Assembly (NCBI GenBank): GCA_030141605.1
Contig: JAQGDQ010000751.1
Coordinates: 64,001-101,930 of the forward strand
Direction of reading: 5' to 3'
Source of the DNA: Tubiluchus corallicola
Taxonomy: Eukaryota; Priapulida; Priapulimorpha; Priapulimorphida; Tubiluchidae
Length of the DNA: 37,930 bases
Each line of letters starts with the position of its first letter. The stretch's first letter is position 1. The notes under the pieces were generated by a model. It was given only the letters and a program-made list of their open reading frames with translations. It ran no database searches and was not told the origin of the DNA. Shown here piece by piece: positions 1 to 9,015 of the stretch. The position numbers were made by a program, and so were the translations under genes.

Positions 1-905
1 CCCCTCTGTTTTTTATTCCGACACATTGATGAACTCCCATGTTTTCTTCAAATTTAACTATTATTCTATTTTTGATCAGTTTTTCCATTAGTTTACTGAA
101 AATATTTGTTATGAACAGCCCTTGTCTATTTTTCATCTCTTTCTTGTCCCCTTTTCCCTTATAAATTGACTTTATTTTCATTTGGGCCCATTGTTTCGGT
201 ATTTTCTTTTGTTTCATTATTTCATTCAGCATTGCTAGTATGCCATCGATAAATCCTTTCCCTGCTTGTTTGATCATTTCATTCTTCCATCCTTGCACGT
301 CTGGAGCATTTTTATTTTTTAATGATCGAACAGCTTCATTCACTTCACTGTTAGTAATTACTTTTACTTCCTCCTCACTTGCCATTTGTTCAACATGTTA
401 GAAAATTTGTTCAACCCTTGATTCTATCATTTGCTTATATTCATCCTCTGTCAGAGTAGGAGTTAACAATTCTTCATAATAGTTTTTAAAAATCATCTTA
501 ATTTTTCCTGGGTCCTCTTGGATCTCACCTTGGTTATTTCTCACTGCTATAACTTCTTCTATTTTAGGTTTATCGATGCACTTTTTGAATTTCCAAAACA
601 ACTGCTGGTTAAGTTTTCCATTTACTGTAATTGTGTTAACAGTTTTATTTATTCTATTTATTTGTTCCTTCCTTTGCACATTCCTCATCATGTTTTCTAT
701 TAGTTTAATTTTTATTTTAATCATTCTTTTTCTTTCAGAGTCTTCTTCATCGCTCATTTAATGTTTTAACTTACGTCTTACTTTATTTAACTTCCTTGAC
801 AGTTTACTTCCTTATTTTTGTTTCCTTTTTCCTTTTACTGAAAAGCACTTGTCTCTTACTGCTGCAACTTGATTAATCCAACCATCATATTTGCTCTGAA
901 TATAT
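1..905 (-). mobile_element. LINE fragment: endonuclease-RT linker and N-terminal reverse transcriptase
   Basis: This is a decayed non-LTR retrotransposon ORF2 read on the minus strand; the rest of the reverse transcriptase lies beyond the left edge. Seen: a 119-codon open stretch (757 to 398) with a charged, coiled linker containing LFWKFKKCIDKPKIEEV and NYYEELLTPT. After one stop the same frame continues to position 1 with VRSLKNKNAPDVQGWKNEMI, then IPKQW, IKSIYKGKGDKKE and FSKLMEKLIKNRI. These match the order of the first RT blocks of LINEs (SLKNKKAPD, IPxxW, YKGKGDK, SKLxEKxIxxR). Upstream, the frame carries YDGWINQV and KLNKVRRKLKH between two more stops, then fades near 905, so the copy is 5'-truncated. 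The catalytic DD box would lie outside the window. Family knowledge places this linker/RT type in Jockey/I-like LINEs; the clade is not certain. Inactive. Confidence 0.85.
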
Positions 906-1155
906 GGTCTTCACGATAACACTATAACGCCATTCTCAAAGTATACAAAAACACTTTTTACACTTTGCCATTCTCAGCTAGTGCCCATTGCCCAATTGCC
1001 CATATCTTGAAATTTTTAGTTAGTTCAGTAGCTCAGACACGATAAATGTTTTATCATTAGTACTTGCTTGACTCATTGCTGCAACACGCGTAAGGGGCAA
1101 TAAAAGGTTAGCCTATTGATAAAGCACAGTTAGCAGTAGCGAGCAGACCGGCTAC
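906..1155. other. Unassigned spacer between LINE and minisatellite
   Basis: No coding potential or repeat recognised. It may include more of the 5' side of the decayed LINE. Confidence 0.5.
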
Positions 1156-1232
1156 ATGATATTTGGGCACGGCCATTTATGCACGAGACATTTGGGCACG
1201 GGGACACTTGAGCATGAGACATTTGTGCACCA
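1156..1232 (+). repeat. Short minisatellite, about 15-16 bp units (catttgggcac type)
   Basis: About five degenerate units of the form gacatttgggcac follow one another (gatatttgggcac, ccatttatgcac, gacatttgggcac, gacacttgagcat, gacatttgtgcac). The core resembles the ttggacac units at 36071-36195 and 37143-37256, so all three arrays may derive from one mobile repeat. It sits just outside the truncated end of Gypsy copy A. Confidence 0.65.
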
Positions 1233-1289
1233 ACAAAATTATGGTGCTTATTTTTTATTTTTGTTTATTAATTTTTAATGATTCCCTAT

Positions 1290-2352
1290 GTTCCACCTTG
1301 GATGTTTACTTCGACATCCACACTAGGAAAATCTTCACGAACTTCTCCCAGGATCACCTTGACAAGCTCATCTTTCATGATTCTCCTCACAGACTTCCCA
1401 GATTTCTGGTCCCATTCCTGCCATTGCTTCTTCATGCAAAGAGCCTCCAAATGTTCTTTCTTGTCACAGAAATGGCACTTGGCATCTTTGTGAGGACAGT
1501 CTGTCATTTTGTGGGCCTTTCCACAATGGTAGCAGTTTGTATCCGTGTCTGTTGAATTTGACTGCTGATAGTTCCTTCATTGACCCTTGTTCTAGTTTAG
1601 CTAGACGTTGTTGGCGGGCCTGGTCTTGGAACCGTAGACTGTTTCCTTGGCAACCTTTGCCGAGTCTTCAGTCTCGACAGCGATTTGGTCAGCACGGGTG
1701 AAAGTCAGATCTTCGTCCTTGATCTTGAAAATAGCTTTCAAGACAGCTTCGTTGTTGACAGAGCATATAAATCTCTGCCTCAGAGCTTCATCTTGTGGGT
1801 CTTGGATTGAAGAAAAGTCACAGGTAGCAGCATCTTGGTATATGTGAGCTCTAGCTCCTGAAGAGTTTTGCATGGCTTCCTTTGCATGTCACTCCAGAAC
1901 TTGAAACGTTCTCGCACAATGAAGAGTTTCCGGTCAAACAGTTCCTTCATAAAGTCGATAATCTCGTCTATCGTCAGTTCATTGATATCCTTGATTGGAG
2001 ACTGCTGCGTCGCCAGATTCGCCAGTTGTTTGTAGATGGCAGCAGTCTGATTTGTTGGGAAAACTTGAGCCTTGCGTTGGTCAGGCACAGCGTTGGCAGC
2101 CACGAAGGTACAAAATCTTGACCAGTAGTCAGGCCACAGTTCAGAAGTTGGATCAAAAGCAGCAAATGGTGGAATAGCAGCTGTAAGTGCTAATGCAGGT
2201 GGAAGACGGGTGCTCAAACTGGCATCATCTTCAGGAGTTTGAGCCTGAAGCAGCCTGCTCATAGCAGCCACATCTTCTTTGTGTTGCTGTGCCTGCCGAT
2301 CCATCTGTTGGCAGAGTAGCTTGATAAGTTCGCCCACCTGCCCTGCCATCAT
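1290..2352 (-). pseudogene. Gypsy gag (copy A), frameshifted
   Basis: Gag is the structural polyprotein that packages element RNA. The start MMAGQVGELIKLLCQQMDRQ is followed by a glutamine-rich helical stretch, then LPPALALTAAIPPFAAFDP and WPDYWSRFCTFVAAN, typical of K02A2.6-like gags. The 190-codon frame ends after a frameshift near 1853. The next frame (1873-1601) continues with DPQDEALRQRFICSVNN and FKIKDEDLTFTRA, also standard gag. A third stretch carries two zinc knuckles, CYHCGKAHKMTDC (CX2CX3HX4C) and CHFCDKKEHLEALC (CX2CX4HX4C), the paired knuckle layout of this clade. The fragment ends with DVEVNIQG, where protease would begin. At least two frameshifts make it inactive. Confidence 0.88.
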
Positions 2353-2390
2353 TGCTAGGATAATTAACTGTCCACTGAGTCACCAAGGAT

Positions 2391-2406
2391 CCTGTCAACT
2401 GCACCA
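2391..2406 (-). other. Candidate primer-binding site of Gypsy copy A
   Basis: Eight bases downstream of the LTR end, the minus strand reads tggtgcagttgacagg. It begins with TGG, as expected for pairing with a tRNA 3' CCA. Gag starts about 40 nt further on, at 2352. The priming tRNA was not identified. Confidence 0.5.
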
Positions 2407-2414
2407 ATATTTCT

Positions 2415-2737
2415 TGTACTTTGTTTCTCTCGGACGGCTCATAGAGAAAACCAGAAAGTACGTCATCAAATTAAAATAGTTTATTATGCGAGAATTCTAC
2501 AACACAAAAGTATGAAGGAACGTGAAATATTTACAGTCAATGTGATAATCTCGAAACCACGAAAGCGAGAAAGTATATCTGAGAATATGAGAATAAACTC
2601 GAATGGCCAGCCCGCCTTACATATCAATGCAAGTGAACAATCTAGAAACTACTACACGCATCGCATATAGAAAGTTCCCGAATCTCCTACAAGGTATTGT
2701 TCTACTATACTATAGAATATTCCAGATCTCCACAACA
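2415..2737 (-). repeat. 5' LTR of Gypsy copy A
   Basis: It aligns along its whole length with the 3' LTR of copy B (8339-8664). On the minus strand it starts tgttgtgg and ends gtaca, giving the usual TG...CA termini. Copy B has an 8-bp insertion (tcttctta region) that A lacks. The boundaries come from where the two copies stop matching: inside A the sequence leads to a primer-binding site, and outside B it leads to flanking DNA. Confidence 0.85.
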
Positions 2738-3365
2738 GATTCAAAAAATTAAACACAAAGACAAACAAGCAAACATACAAATATGTACAATGTATTAGTA
2801 TTATATGAACTAGCAAATGACTTACAAAATCTTTGTTCATTAAATGGATTTATAATCAATAATGCACGAATCTTCCAAATAATGTTTATCTACTTTTTTC
2901 AGCAGATAGGTAATTTTGGCAGTGGTAATAGACCGAGAAATATATACGTACCAAGGCAATTTATGGGTGCATACACATTAGTAAGCAAATGTTATAGACA
3001 ACATTACACCATTTTATGAGCGAGATTTTCTCAAACTGAACATGGAACTAACTCGCAGTTGTATGTCCTAGGGAGATAATAAAAAAGAAGTATTAAACAC
3101 TTCCTCTGAGACATTCATGAAAGTTTTTTGTAAATGATGTTTGGTCAGGTTGTGCAAAAAAGGGGAAAATAAGATTCCCATTTTGGCACTCTATACCCCC
3201 TTTCTCAACAAACTTTCTTGGAAATCTGTTAGACAGTTTTTTTTTGTGTAATAGGCTTGCTGCCATCAAAACCAATCAAACAAAGAGTGTTGAAGCATAA
3301 CTTTCTTGGCAGAGGTAAAAAAATTATACCCACTGTAAGCCTAACCCTAATCACATGACATATAT
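2738..3365. other. Unassigned spacer
   Basis: No gene recognised. The short open frames here are random or overlap the LTR. It separates Gypsy copy A from the minisatellite. Confidence 0.5.
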
Positions 3366-3560
3366 TACAAAGTGTGCCATTTTCCTTTGCCATTTTTACT
3401 TGAGCCATTTTTACATCCATTTTTACATACTTTTTTATTTGTGCCATTGTTTTCCTGTGCCACTTTTACTGTGTCATTTTTACCTTGCCATTTTTTCCTG
3501 TGCCATTTACCTTCTTTTCTATTTGTACCATTTTTTCTTGTGCTATACCATTTTGAAGTA
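3366..3560 (+). repeat. Minisatellite, about 15-17 bp units (gtgccatttttcc type), block 1
   Basis: Repeated pyrimidine-rich units built on 'tgtgccatttttacct' run through here with many variants. On either strand they produce long but meaningless open frames (Phe/Cys/His-rich on plus, Lys/Met/Gly-rich on minus). The array runs directly into the dispersed repeat that starts near 3545. The same unit recurs at 8776-9015 and, on the other strand, at 28947-28978. Confidence 0.8.
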
Positions 3561-4335
3561 TAGAAAAAGTATACATTTTAACACCAATAATACCAAAGTT
3601 AAATTAAATAATGTTTTAAAAACTTCATTAATGGCGGGCGAACCCAACTAGTGATGACACACAACTGAAAATAATTTTCAACAAGACAAACGAACCATGA
3701 GCGTGTTGCATGCATGTGTTTGTAAAAGCAAAAATTCGAGAACATTGCTACTGTACAATGTTCATTATAACAAAAACTCGGGAAATTTCAGATTCAAATT
3801 TCAGCTTAGGCAGCACAACAATATATATCAAATGTTGTCACAATATTTTTGCAAATATGGAAATGTAGAGTTGGCGCAACGTTGTACCAATATTTTTTAT
3901 CAATATGTGTAACCCATGTGTTTCCAATATTGTATGATAATATTGGTCCAATGCTGTACCTGTATTGAATAAAAACGTCATATATTGTACCAACAAGATA
4001 ACAATATTTTCTGAACATAGTTTTTGTCATGATGCTGACTAGATCATGATCATGTGGTGACAATACTTCACCTGGGACGTTAGCTGGGACGTTTATCGCT
4101 ATGAGCATGAGCTCTCGAACGTGTGCACTATGTCAAACCTGAACACCACTGAGCATAGAGTTGCAGTACCAGTTGCGTTTTTTTTTTGGTGCAATGTACG
4201 TGTTTCAGAGATGTGGCACTAGCGCCCATCTAACTAGCGAAAGGCAAAATGCATGCATTAACAGCGAAAAACTAGGCCGTAGGAGTGTGAAGTATCATGC
4301 ATTTCACAAGCGGTACCCTGAAGAACATTATTTTT
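3545..4335 (+). repeat. Dispersed repeat of unknown class, copy 1
   Basis: The left part (taccattttgaagtatagaa, then actgaaaataattttcaaca) and right part (gagctctcgaacgt, then catctaactagcgaaa) align in order and orientation with 32505-33700. The two are therefore divergent copies of one family. There is no coding potential. The middle (about 3830-4010) is rich in degenerate ccaatattgt units. No terminal inverted repeat or A-tail was seen, so the class is open (non-autonomous DNA element or Helitron-like are options). Confidence 0.6.
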
Positions 4336-4689
4336 GAAAGTGCTAATAATGTATTATGCATGTTTGCTCATTAATTGATCTGCTATCTTTCGAATAATAA
4401 GTAGTGTGCATAAACAAATTAACTTAAAACATGACCAAGTGCTAGATGTATGGTTACCCGTTAACGTTAGGTTATCGTCGGCTCATTTGAAATAAGCATT
4501 GCTAATAATGAACAACTAAATCTCACTGTTCTTGTTATTGACATGCTTTGTTCAGTTTAAAAACTTCACATACATTAATATTAAACGTGGAAAAAGTGCA
4601 GAAAAGCAGTTAACTGGTTATAGTTGTGTTACGTGATATTATGACAGCGTTATATAACAATATAAAACATTATGATGGAACATGGGGAT
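4336..4689. other. Unassigned AT-rich spacer
   Basis: No gene recognised. It ends where Gypsy homology of copy B starts abruptly inside gag. Confidence 0.5.
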
Positions 4690-5290
4690 GTAAGCTGACG
4701 AATCTGGCGATGCAGCAGTCTCCAATCAAGGATATCAATGAACTGACGATAGACGAGATTATCGACTTTATGAAGGAACTGTTTGACCGGAAACTCTTCA
4801 TTGTGCGAGAACGTTTCAAGTTCTGGAGTGACATGCAAAACTCTTCAGGAGTTAGCAGCTCACATACACCAAGATGCTGCTACCTGTGACTTTTCTCCAG
4901 TCCAAGACCCACAAGATGAAGCTCTGAAGCAGAGATTTATATGCTCTGTCAACAACGAAGTTCTCTTGAAAGCTATTTTCAAGATCAAGGACGAAGATCT
5001 GACTTTTGCCCGTGCTGTCCAAATCGCTATCGAGACTGAAGACTCGGCAAAGGTTGCCAAGGAAACAGTCTACGGTTCCAAGACCAGGCCCGTCAACAAG
5101 GTCAAGCTGAACTAGAACAAGGGTCAATGAAGGAACCACCAGCAGTCAAATTCCACAGACACGGATACAAACTGCTACCATTGTGGAAAGGCCCACAAAA
5201 TGACAGACTGTCCCCACAAAGATGCCAAGTGCCATTTCTGTGACAAGAAAGGACATTTGGAGGCTGTTTGCATGAAGAAGCAATGACAGC
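4690..5290 (+). pseudogene. Gypsy gag fragment (copy B)
   Basis: It begins inside gag with SPIKDINELTIDEIIDFMKE and FDRKLFIVRERFKFWSDMQ. At 4832 it jumps frame because a 14-bp segment present in copy A is missing. The second frame resumes with KTLQELAAHIHQDAATCDFS and DPQDEALKQRFICSVNN and ends at a stop after KTRPVNKVKLN. Two intact zinc knuckles follow at about 5170-5270 (CYHCGKAHKMTDC and CHFCDKKGHLEAVC). In copy A the second knuckle has E where copy B has the more usual G. The ORF then hits a stop soon after CMKKQ. Confidence 0.88.
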
Positions 5291-5399
5291 AACGGCACCG
5301 GAACTTGACACTGCAACCACCGGAAATTCCGTTTCAGTGCCGGTCTGGAAATAACTAGGAAAGCCAAAGTCGTCCGGATGATGTCTGACATGATCCAGA

Positions 5400-5575
5400 G
5401 ACTGGTAAACAAAGCTCAATTCCCTACATCATCACCAAGATCCCTAACCTGAATCTGCAGGGACGAAAAGCTATCCAGATTCTGGGAACTTCTGTGGACA
5501 GTACTCTAGGACTGAGAAGCATAGAGAGTCAAGACAAGAGTGAGGGTGTAAAATAGTCACGTCCAAAGACGTCTG
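5400..5575 (+). pseudogene. Gypsy protease remnant (copy B)
   Basis: A short frame with PYIITKIPNLNLQGRKA and then STLGLRSIES lies where the retropepsin domain belongs, between the gag knuckles and RT. The first piece resembles the lead-in strand and the second the closing LGL segment of Gypsy proteases. No D-T/S-G-A active-site triad is visible between them, so the central catalytic part appears deleted. The assignment rests mainly on position and is tentative. Confidence 0.4.
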
Positions 5576-5639
5576 ACACGTCTTATGCTTCCCTGCAACG
5601 AGGTTGCCACAACCTGTGTGACGAGTTCCCAGATCCCTT

Positions 5640-7180
5640 CAAAGAAGAATTGGGGTGTCTTAAGGACTTCGAGCTGGAAGTGAAGTTCAAGTCTGAAGTC
5701 TTTCACAAGGCACGACCAGTTCCATTCGCTCTTCGGGATGACCTGGCCAAAGGTTACAAAGAAGGAATCGCCAAAGGTGTCTGGAAGCCAGTCCAGTTCA
5801 ACAAATTCATAAACCGATTCATAAAGCTTACACTCTGGGCACTCAGAAACCCAAGTTACAGATCTTTAGTGACTACTCAGTCGGCATCATTGATCAGCCA
5901 GAGGATCACCGTCATCCGATGCCAGTCCCAGAGGAACTGACGCAGAAGCTGGGAGGCAGATACGGCTATACGAAGATCGACCTTGCTGATGCCTACAACG
6001 AGATTAAGCTGGCACCCGAGAGTCAACGCAAGGTAGGTCTCAGCACCCACCATGGGGCACTCCTGCATCAACAACTCCCTTTCGGAATCAAGTCAGTGCC
6101 TGGTTACTTTCAGTAGATCATGGAGAACCTGACCAGTGATCTGCCTGGAGTTGCCATCTTCCAAAACGATATGCTCGTCAGTGGGCAAGACGTCAATGAC
6201 CACCTGAGCAACCTGAGACACTTGCTCACTCATCTGAATGACAAAGGACTCAGATGTCGTCGAAAAAAATGCTTGTTCGCACAACCAAGTGTGGAATATC
6301 TTGGACACACCCCATCGGCCGAAGAAATTGCAAAAGGATCCAAGGTCAAGGCAGTCATGAAGATGCCACCTCCTACAGACGTCTGAAGCTTGAAATCTTT
6401 CTTGGGCTCGGTTCAGTTGTATGGGAAGTTCATCCCAAACCTAGCTATTATGGCAGAGCCTCTTTACCGTTTGACCAAGAAGACAGTCCCCTGGAAGTGG
6501 GGAGATGAGGAGCAAACAGCATTTGAACTGTTGAAAAATGTGCTATCCTCAGATCAAGTCCTTGTGCATTTCGACCCAGGCAAGTCTCTGGGATTGGCTT
6601 GTGATGTGTCCAATGTTGGAATTGGAGCTGTCCTGTTTCATCGCTATCCGGACGGAAGAGAGCGCCCAATTGCCAATCTGTCCGAGACTCTCACGGCTGT
6701 AGAAATTAACTACGGCCAAATACATAAGGAAGCCCTAGCCATCGTTTTCGGCTTGCAGAAATTCTACCAGTACCTCTACGGGTGTCATTTCATGCTGGTG
6801 ACTGATCATAAGCCACTGACATCACTCTTCGGACCAAAGAAAGGGATGCCACTTCTTGCAGCTAATCATCTAGCTCATTGGGCCCTGTGGCTGAACCAGT
6901 TTAACTACACCATCGAGTACCGGAAAACAGCAGATCATAGCAATGCAGGTGCCGTTAGTCGCTTGCCATCTGGAGACGACAACGACTTCGACAGGGAGGA
7001 AAATGGTGAAGACATGGACATGGTAAGTGCCATCAAAGTTCTCAGTCTTCAAGTCAAGCCTGTGGACACCAACATCCTCCAACAAGAGTCAGGGAACGAT
7101 CCAGTGCTAGCTACAGTCATGCACTACGTCCGAGAAGGATGGCCGCCCCAGCATGCTGAGATCAACGAAGAAGTCGAAAA
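5640..7180 (+). pseudogene. Gypsy reverse transcriptase-RNase H (copy B), inactivated
   Basis: This domain copies element RNA into DNA and degrades the template. It starts with FKEELGCLKDFELEVKF and FHKARPVPFALRDDL. After a frameshift between 5810 and 5835 it continues in one frame to about 7180, broken by stops at 6114 and 6384. RT blocks seen: FSDYSVGI, HPMPVPEELTQKLGG, YTKIDLADAYN (first catalytic Asp kept) and LPFGIKSVPGYFQ. The normal YxDD box reads FQND, so one of the paired Asp residues is replaced by Asn. RNase H follows with ACDVSNVGIGAVL, HKEALAIVFGLQKF and LVTDHKPLTSLF; the last acidic residue is lost (NAGAVSRLP where the family has NADALSRLP). RT and RNase H are thus both likely dead even apart from the stops. 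Confidence 0.93.
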
Positions 7181-7189
7181 ATTCCAAAG

Positions 7190-8290
7190 TTCCGGAAGTT
7201 GTCGGATTTGCTCAGTATCTGCCATGAATGCCTCATCCATGGATCAAGAGTTGTGATTCGACAGAGCCTGCAGTCCAAGGTCCTGGATCTACTGCATATC
7301 GGGCATTTTGGCATGGAACGCATGAAATAGTTGGCAAGAACTGCTGTCTACTGACCTGGTATCGATGCGGCTATCGAGATGGCTAGCCGACGATGTGACT
7401 CGTGCGGAGAACATCAAAACAAGCCATCCAAGTCTGCAGTTCGCCCATGGATGCTCCCAGAGAAACCATGGAGCCGCTTACACCTGTATCACGCCATTAA
7501 CTTCATGGATACGAACTGCCTGGTGATCACGGATGCTTACTCAAAGTATCATGCTTTCACCCTACATCTTCCACGTCCACTAGAACTATTCTAGATCTGC
7601 TGGAAGAACACTTCGCTCACTTCGGTTTACCTCACACGCTGGTCGCAGACAATGCATCACCCTTTGTGTCTGATGAGTTCCAGAGCTGGTGCAGAGAACC
7701 ACACATGTCACAGGAGCACCATACCATCCAGCTACCAAAGGAGCAGCAGAATGCCTGGTGCAGACATTCAAGCAAGCACTCATTAGGTCTTGGTGTCTCG
7801 GCATATACGGACAAGGATCGTCTCCTTGCTACCCTCGCTAGTGCACACCACTCAGGGCAAGCAATCCAAGGAGTCATCTCGCTTGACTCCAGACTTGGGA
7901 GGTGTCGCCAAGGTCACAAAGCAGTACAAGGCTGGAGATCCTGTCTATGCACTGTACTATGGACCTCGCCGAGATGGACATCCCCGATGGGTACCAGTGC
8001 TCATCAAGAAGTTTCTGGGTACTCGCTGCTTCAACGTCATTGTCCAGTATGGAGGTGACACTGGGAACAGCTACATCCGTGCTACGCTTGTGTGGAGGAC
8101 TGTGAACCTGGTGATGAGACGGACTTTACTTCTGAGTTTTTACCTGATCATCCAAGGGAGATCTTAGAAGAACTGCCAGAACTCTGAAGCAGACTGGAGC
8201 ACCTCTGCCCATGTCTGAGACCAAGCCGCCTGTGCCAGAGTACGAACCGGACAACTCCAGACGATTCAAGTGAACACCCAAACCGAGAGA
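7190..8290 (+). pseudogene. Gypsy integrase and C-terminal domain (copy B), frameshifted
   Basis: Integrase inserts element DNA into the host genome. A frameshift near 7180 moves the reading to a frame with VLDLLHIGHFGMERMK, two in-frame stops, then RRCDSCGEHQN. This keeps the H..H..C..C zinc-binding N-terminal domain. In the core, the segment LHLYHAINFMDTNCLVITDA holds Tyr where the first catalytic Asp of the DDE triad (family HxDFAGPF) should be. The second Asp remains (VADNASPFVSDEFQ). The Glu also remains, in another frame, near 7735-7780. The C-terminal basic domain is seen at about 7905-8050 (KQYKAGDPVYALYYGPRRDG, RWVPVLIKKFLG). Several frame changes mean no continuous protein. Confidence 0.88.
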
Positions 8291-8338
8291 GACTCTGTTG
8301 CTGATGCTTTGGAGGTAGCATCAGTTTGGGTGTAGAGG

Positions 8339-8664
8339 TGTTGCAGAGATCTGGAATATTCTATAGTATAGTAGAACAATCTTCTTACCTTGTGGAAGAT
8401 TCGAGAACTTTCTATACGCGATGCGCGTAGTAGTTTCTAGATTGTTCACTTGCACTGATATATAAGGCAGACCTGGCTTTCTCGTATTCTCAGACTCTCA
8501 TATACACTTTCTCGCTTTCACGTTGCCAGATTATCACACTGACTGCATATATTTCGCGTTCCTTCATACTTTTGTGTTGTAGAATTCTCGCAAAATAAAC
8601 TAGTTTAATTTGACGACATGTTTTCTGCTTTTCTCTACGAGCCGTCTGAGAGAAACAAAACACA
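8339..8664 (+). repeat. 3' LTR of Gypsy copy B
   Basis: It matches the copy A LTR from tgttgcagagatctgg to aaacaca. It contains a TATA-like tatataag at 8459-8466 and a polyadenylation signal aataaa at 8594-8599, giving plausible U3/R/U5 layout. The purine-rich gtagagg just upstream (8332-8338) may be what remains of the polypurine tract. No second LTR of this copy is present. Confidence 0.87.
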
Positions 8665-8775
8665 ACAGAATCAAAAGACGAATAAGCTTAGGATTGTTCA
8701 GCTTTGGCAGAGATTTGCTTCCTATTGAGTGCATTCTAGTTTTATTACAAAAATCTATTGCGTCAAAATAACATA

Positions 8776-9015
8776 ATGGTGTACCATTTTTTCCTACTTT
8801 TCCATTTGTGTCATTGTTTCCTTTGCCATTTTTACCTGTGCCATTTTTTTCCTGTGCCATTTCTGCCGTGTCATTTTTCCAGGGCCATTCATACCTGCGC
8901 CATTCTTTCCTGTACTTTTCCGTTTGTGCCATTTCTGCCGTGTCATTTTTCCAGGGCCATGCATACCTGCGCCATTCTTTCCTGTACTTTTCCGTTTGTG
9001 CCATTTTTTCTGTGC
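8776..9015 (+). repeat. Minisatellite (gtgccattttt type), block 2, with a 72-bp tandem duplication
   Basis: The same unit as block 1 (3366-3560). Inside it a 72-bp higher-order unit is repeated, 8865-8936 and 8937-9008, with few differences (for example ccattcatac against ccatgcatac). That points to recent duplication. The long minus-strand open frame across 8600-9142 (with duplicated WRRYAWPWKNDT / WRRYEWPWKNDT) is a by-product: 72 bp is a multiple of 3 and the units lack stops. Confidence 0.85.

Larger units (their letters stand above)
1286..2737 (-). mobile_element. Ty3/Gypsy LTR retrotransposon fragment, copy A (5' LTR to gag end)
   Basis: On the minus strand this runs 5' LTR (2737-2415), primer-binding site, gag (start 2352), two zinc knuckles (about 1535-1440) and a stub that would lead into protease. 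It ends near 1286. No pol is present, so it is a 3'-truncated copy. It is in opposite orientation to copy B (4690-8664). The two share the gag segment, so they are two separate insertions of the same family, not halves of one element. By protein content the family is the K02A2.6-like Ty3/Gypsy group common in invertebrates. Confidence 0.88.
4690..8664 (+). mobile_element. Ty3/Gypsy LTR retrotransposon fragment, copy B (mid-gag to 3' LTR)
   Basis: Order on the plus strand: partial gag with zinc knuckles (4690-5290), a protease remnant (about 5400-5560), reverse transcriptase and RNase H (about 5640-7180), integrase and C-terminal domain (about 7190-8290), and 3' LTR (8339-8664). The 5' LTR and first half of gag are missing; homology begins abruptly at LTNLAMQQSPIKD. 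GC content is clearly higher than in surrounding DNA. Stops and frameshifts throughout, together with lost catalytic residues, make it non-autonomous. The protein signature is that of K02A2.6-like Gypsy elements. Confidence 0.93.

Noticed and set aside
1601-2352. Plus-strand frames inside Gypsy copy A (and minus-strand frames inside copy B)
   Set aside because: Antisense shadows of gag and pol; the sense frames match known family motifs.
3355-3651. 98-codon plus-strand frame rich in Phe, Cys and His
   Set aside because: Translation of the gtgccattttt minisatellite; no start context, domain or conservation signal.
1286-8664. One full-length Gypsy element split by an inversion
   Set aside because: The two fragments both contain the same gag segment (about 2040-1290 and 4690-5420), so they cannot be simple halves of one copy.
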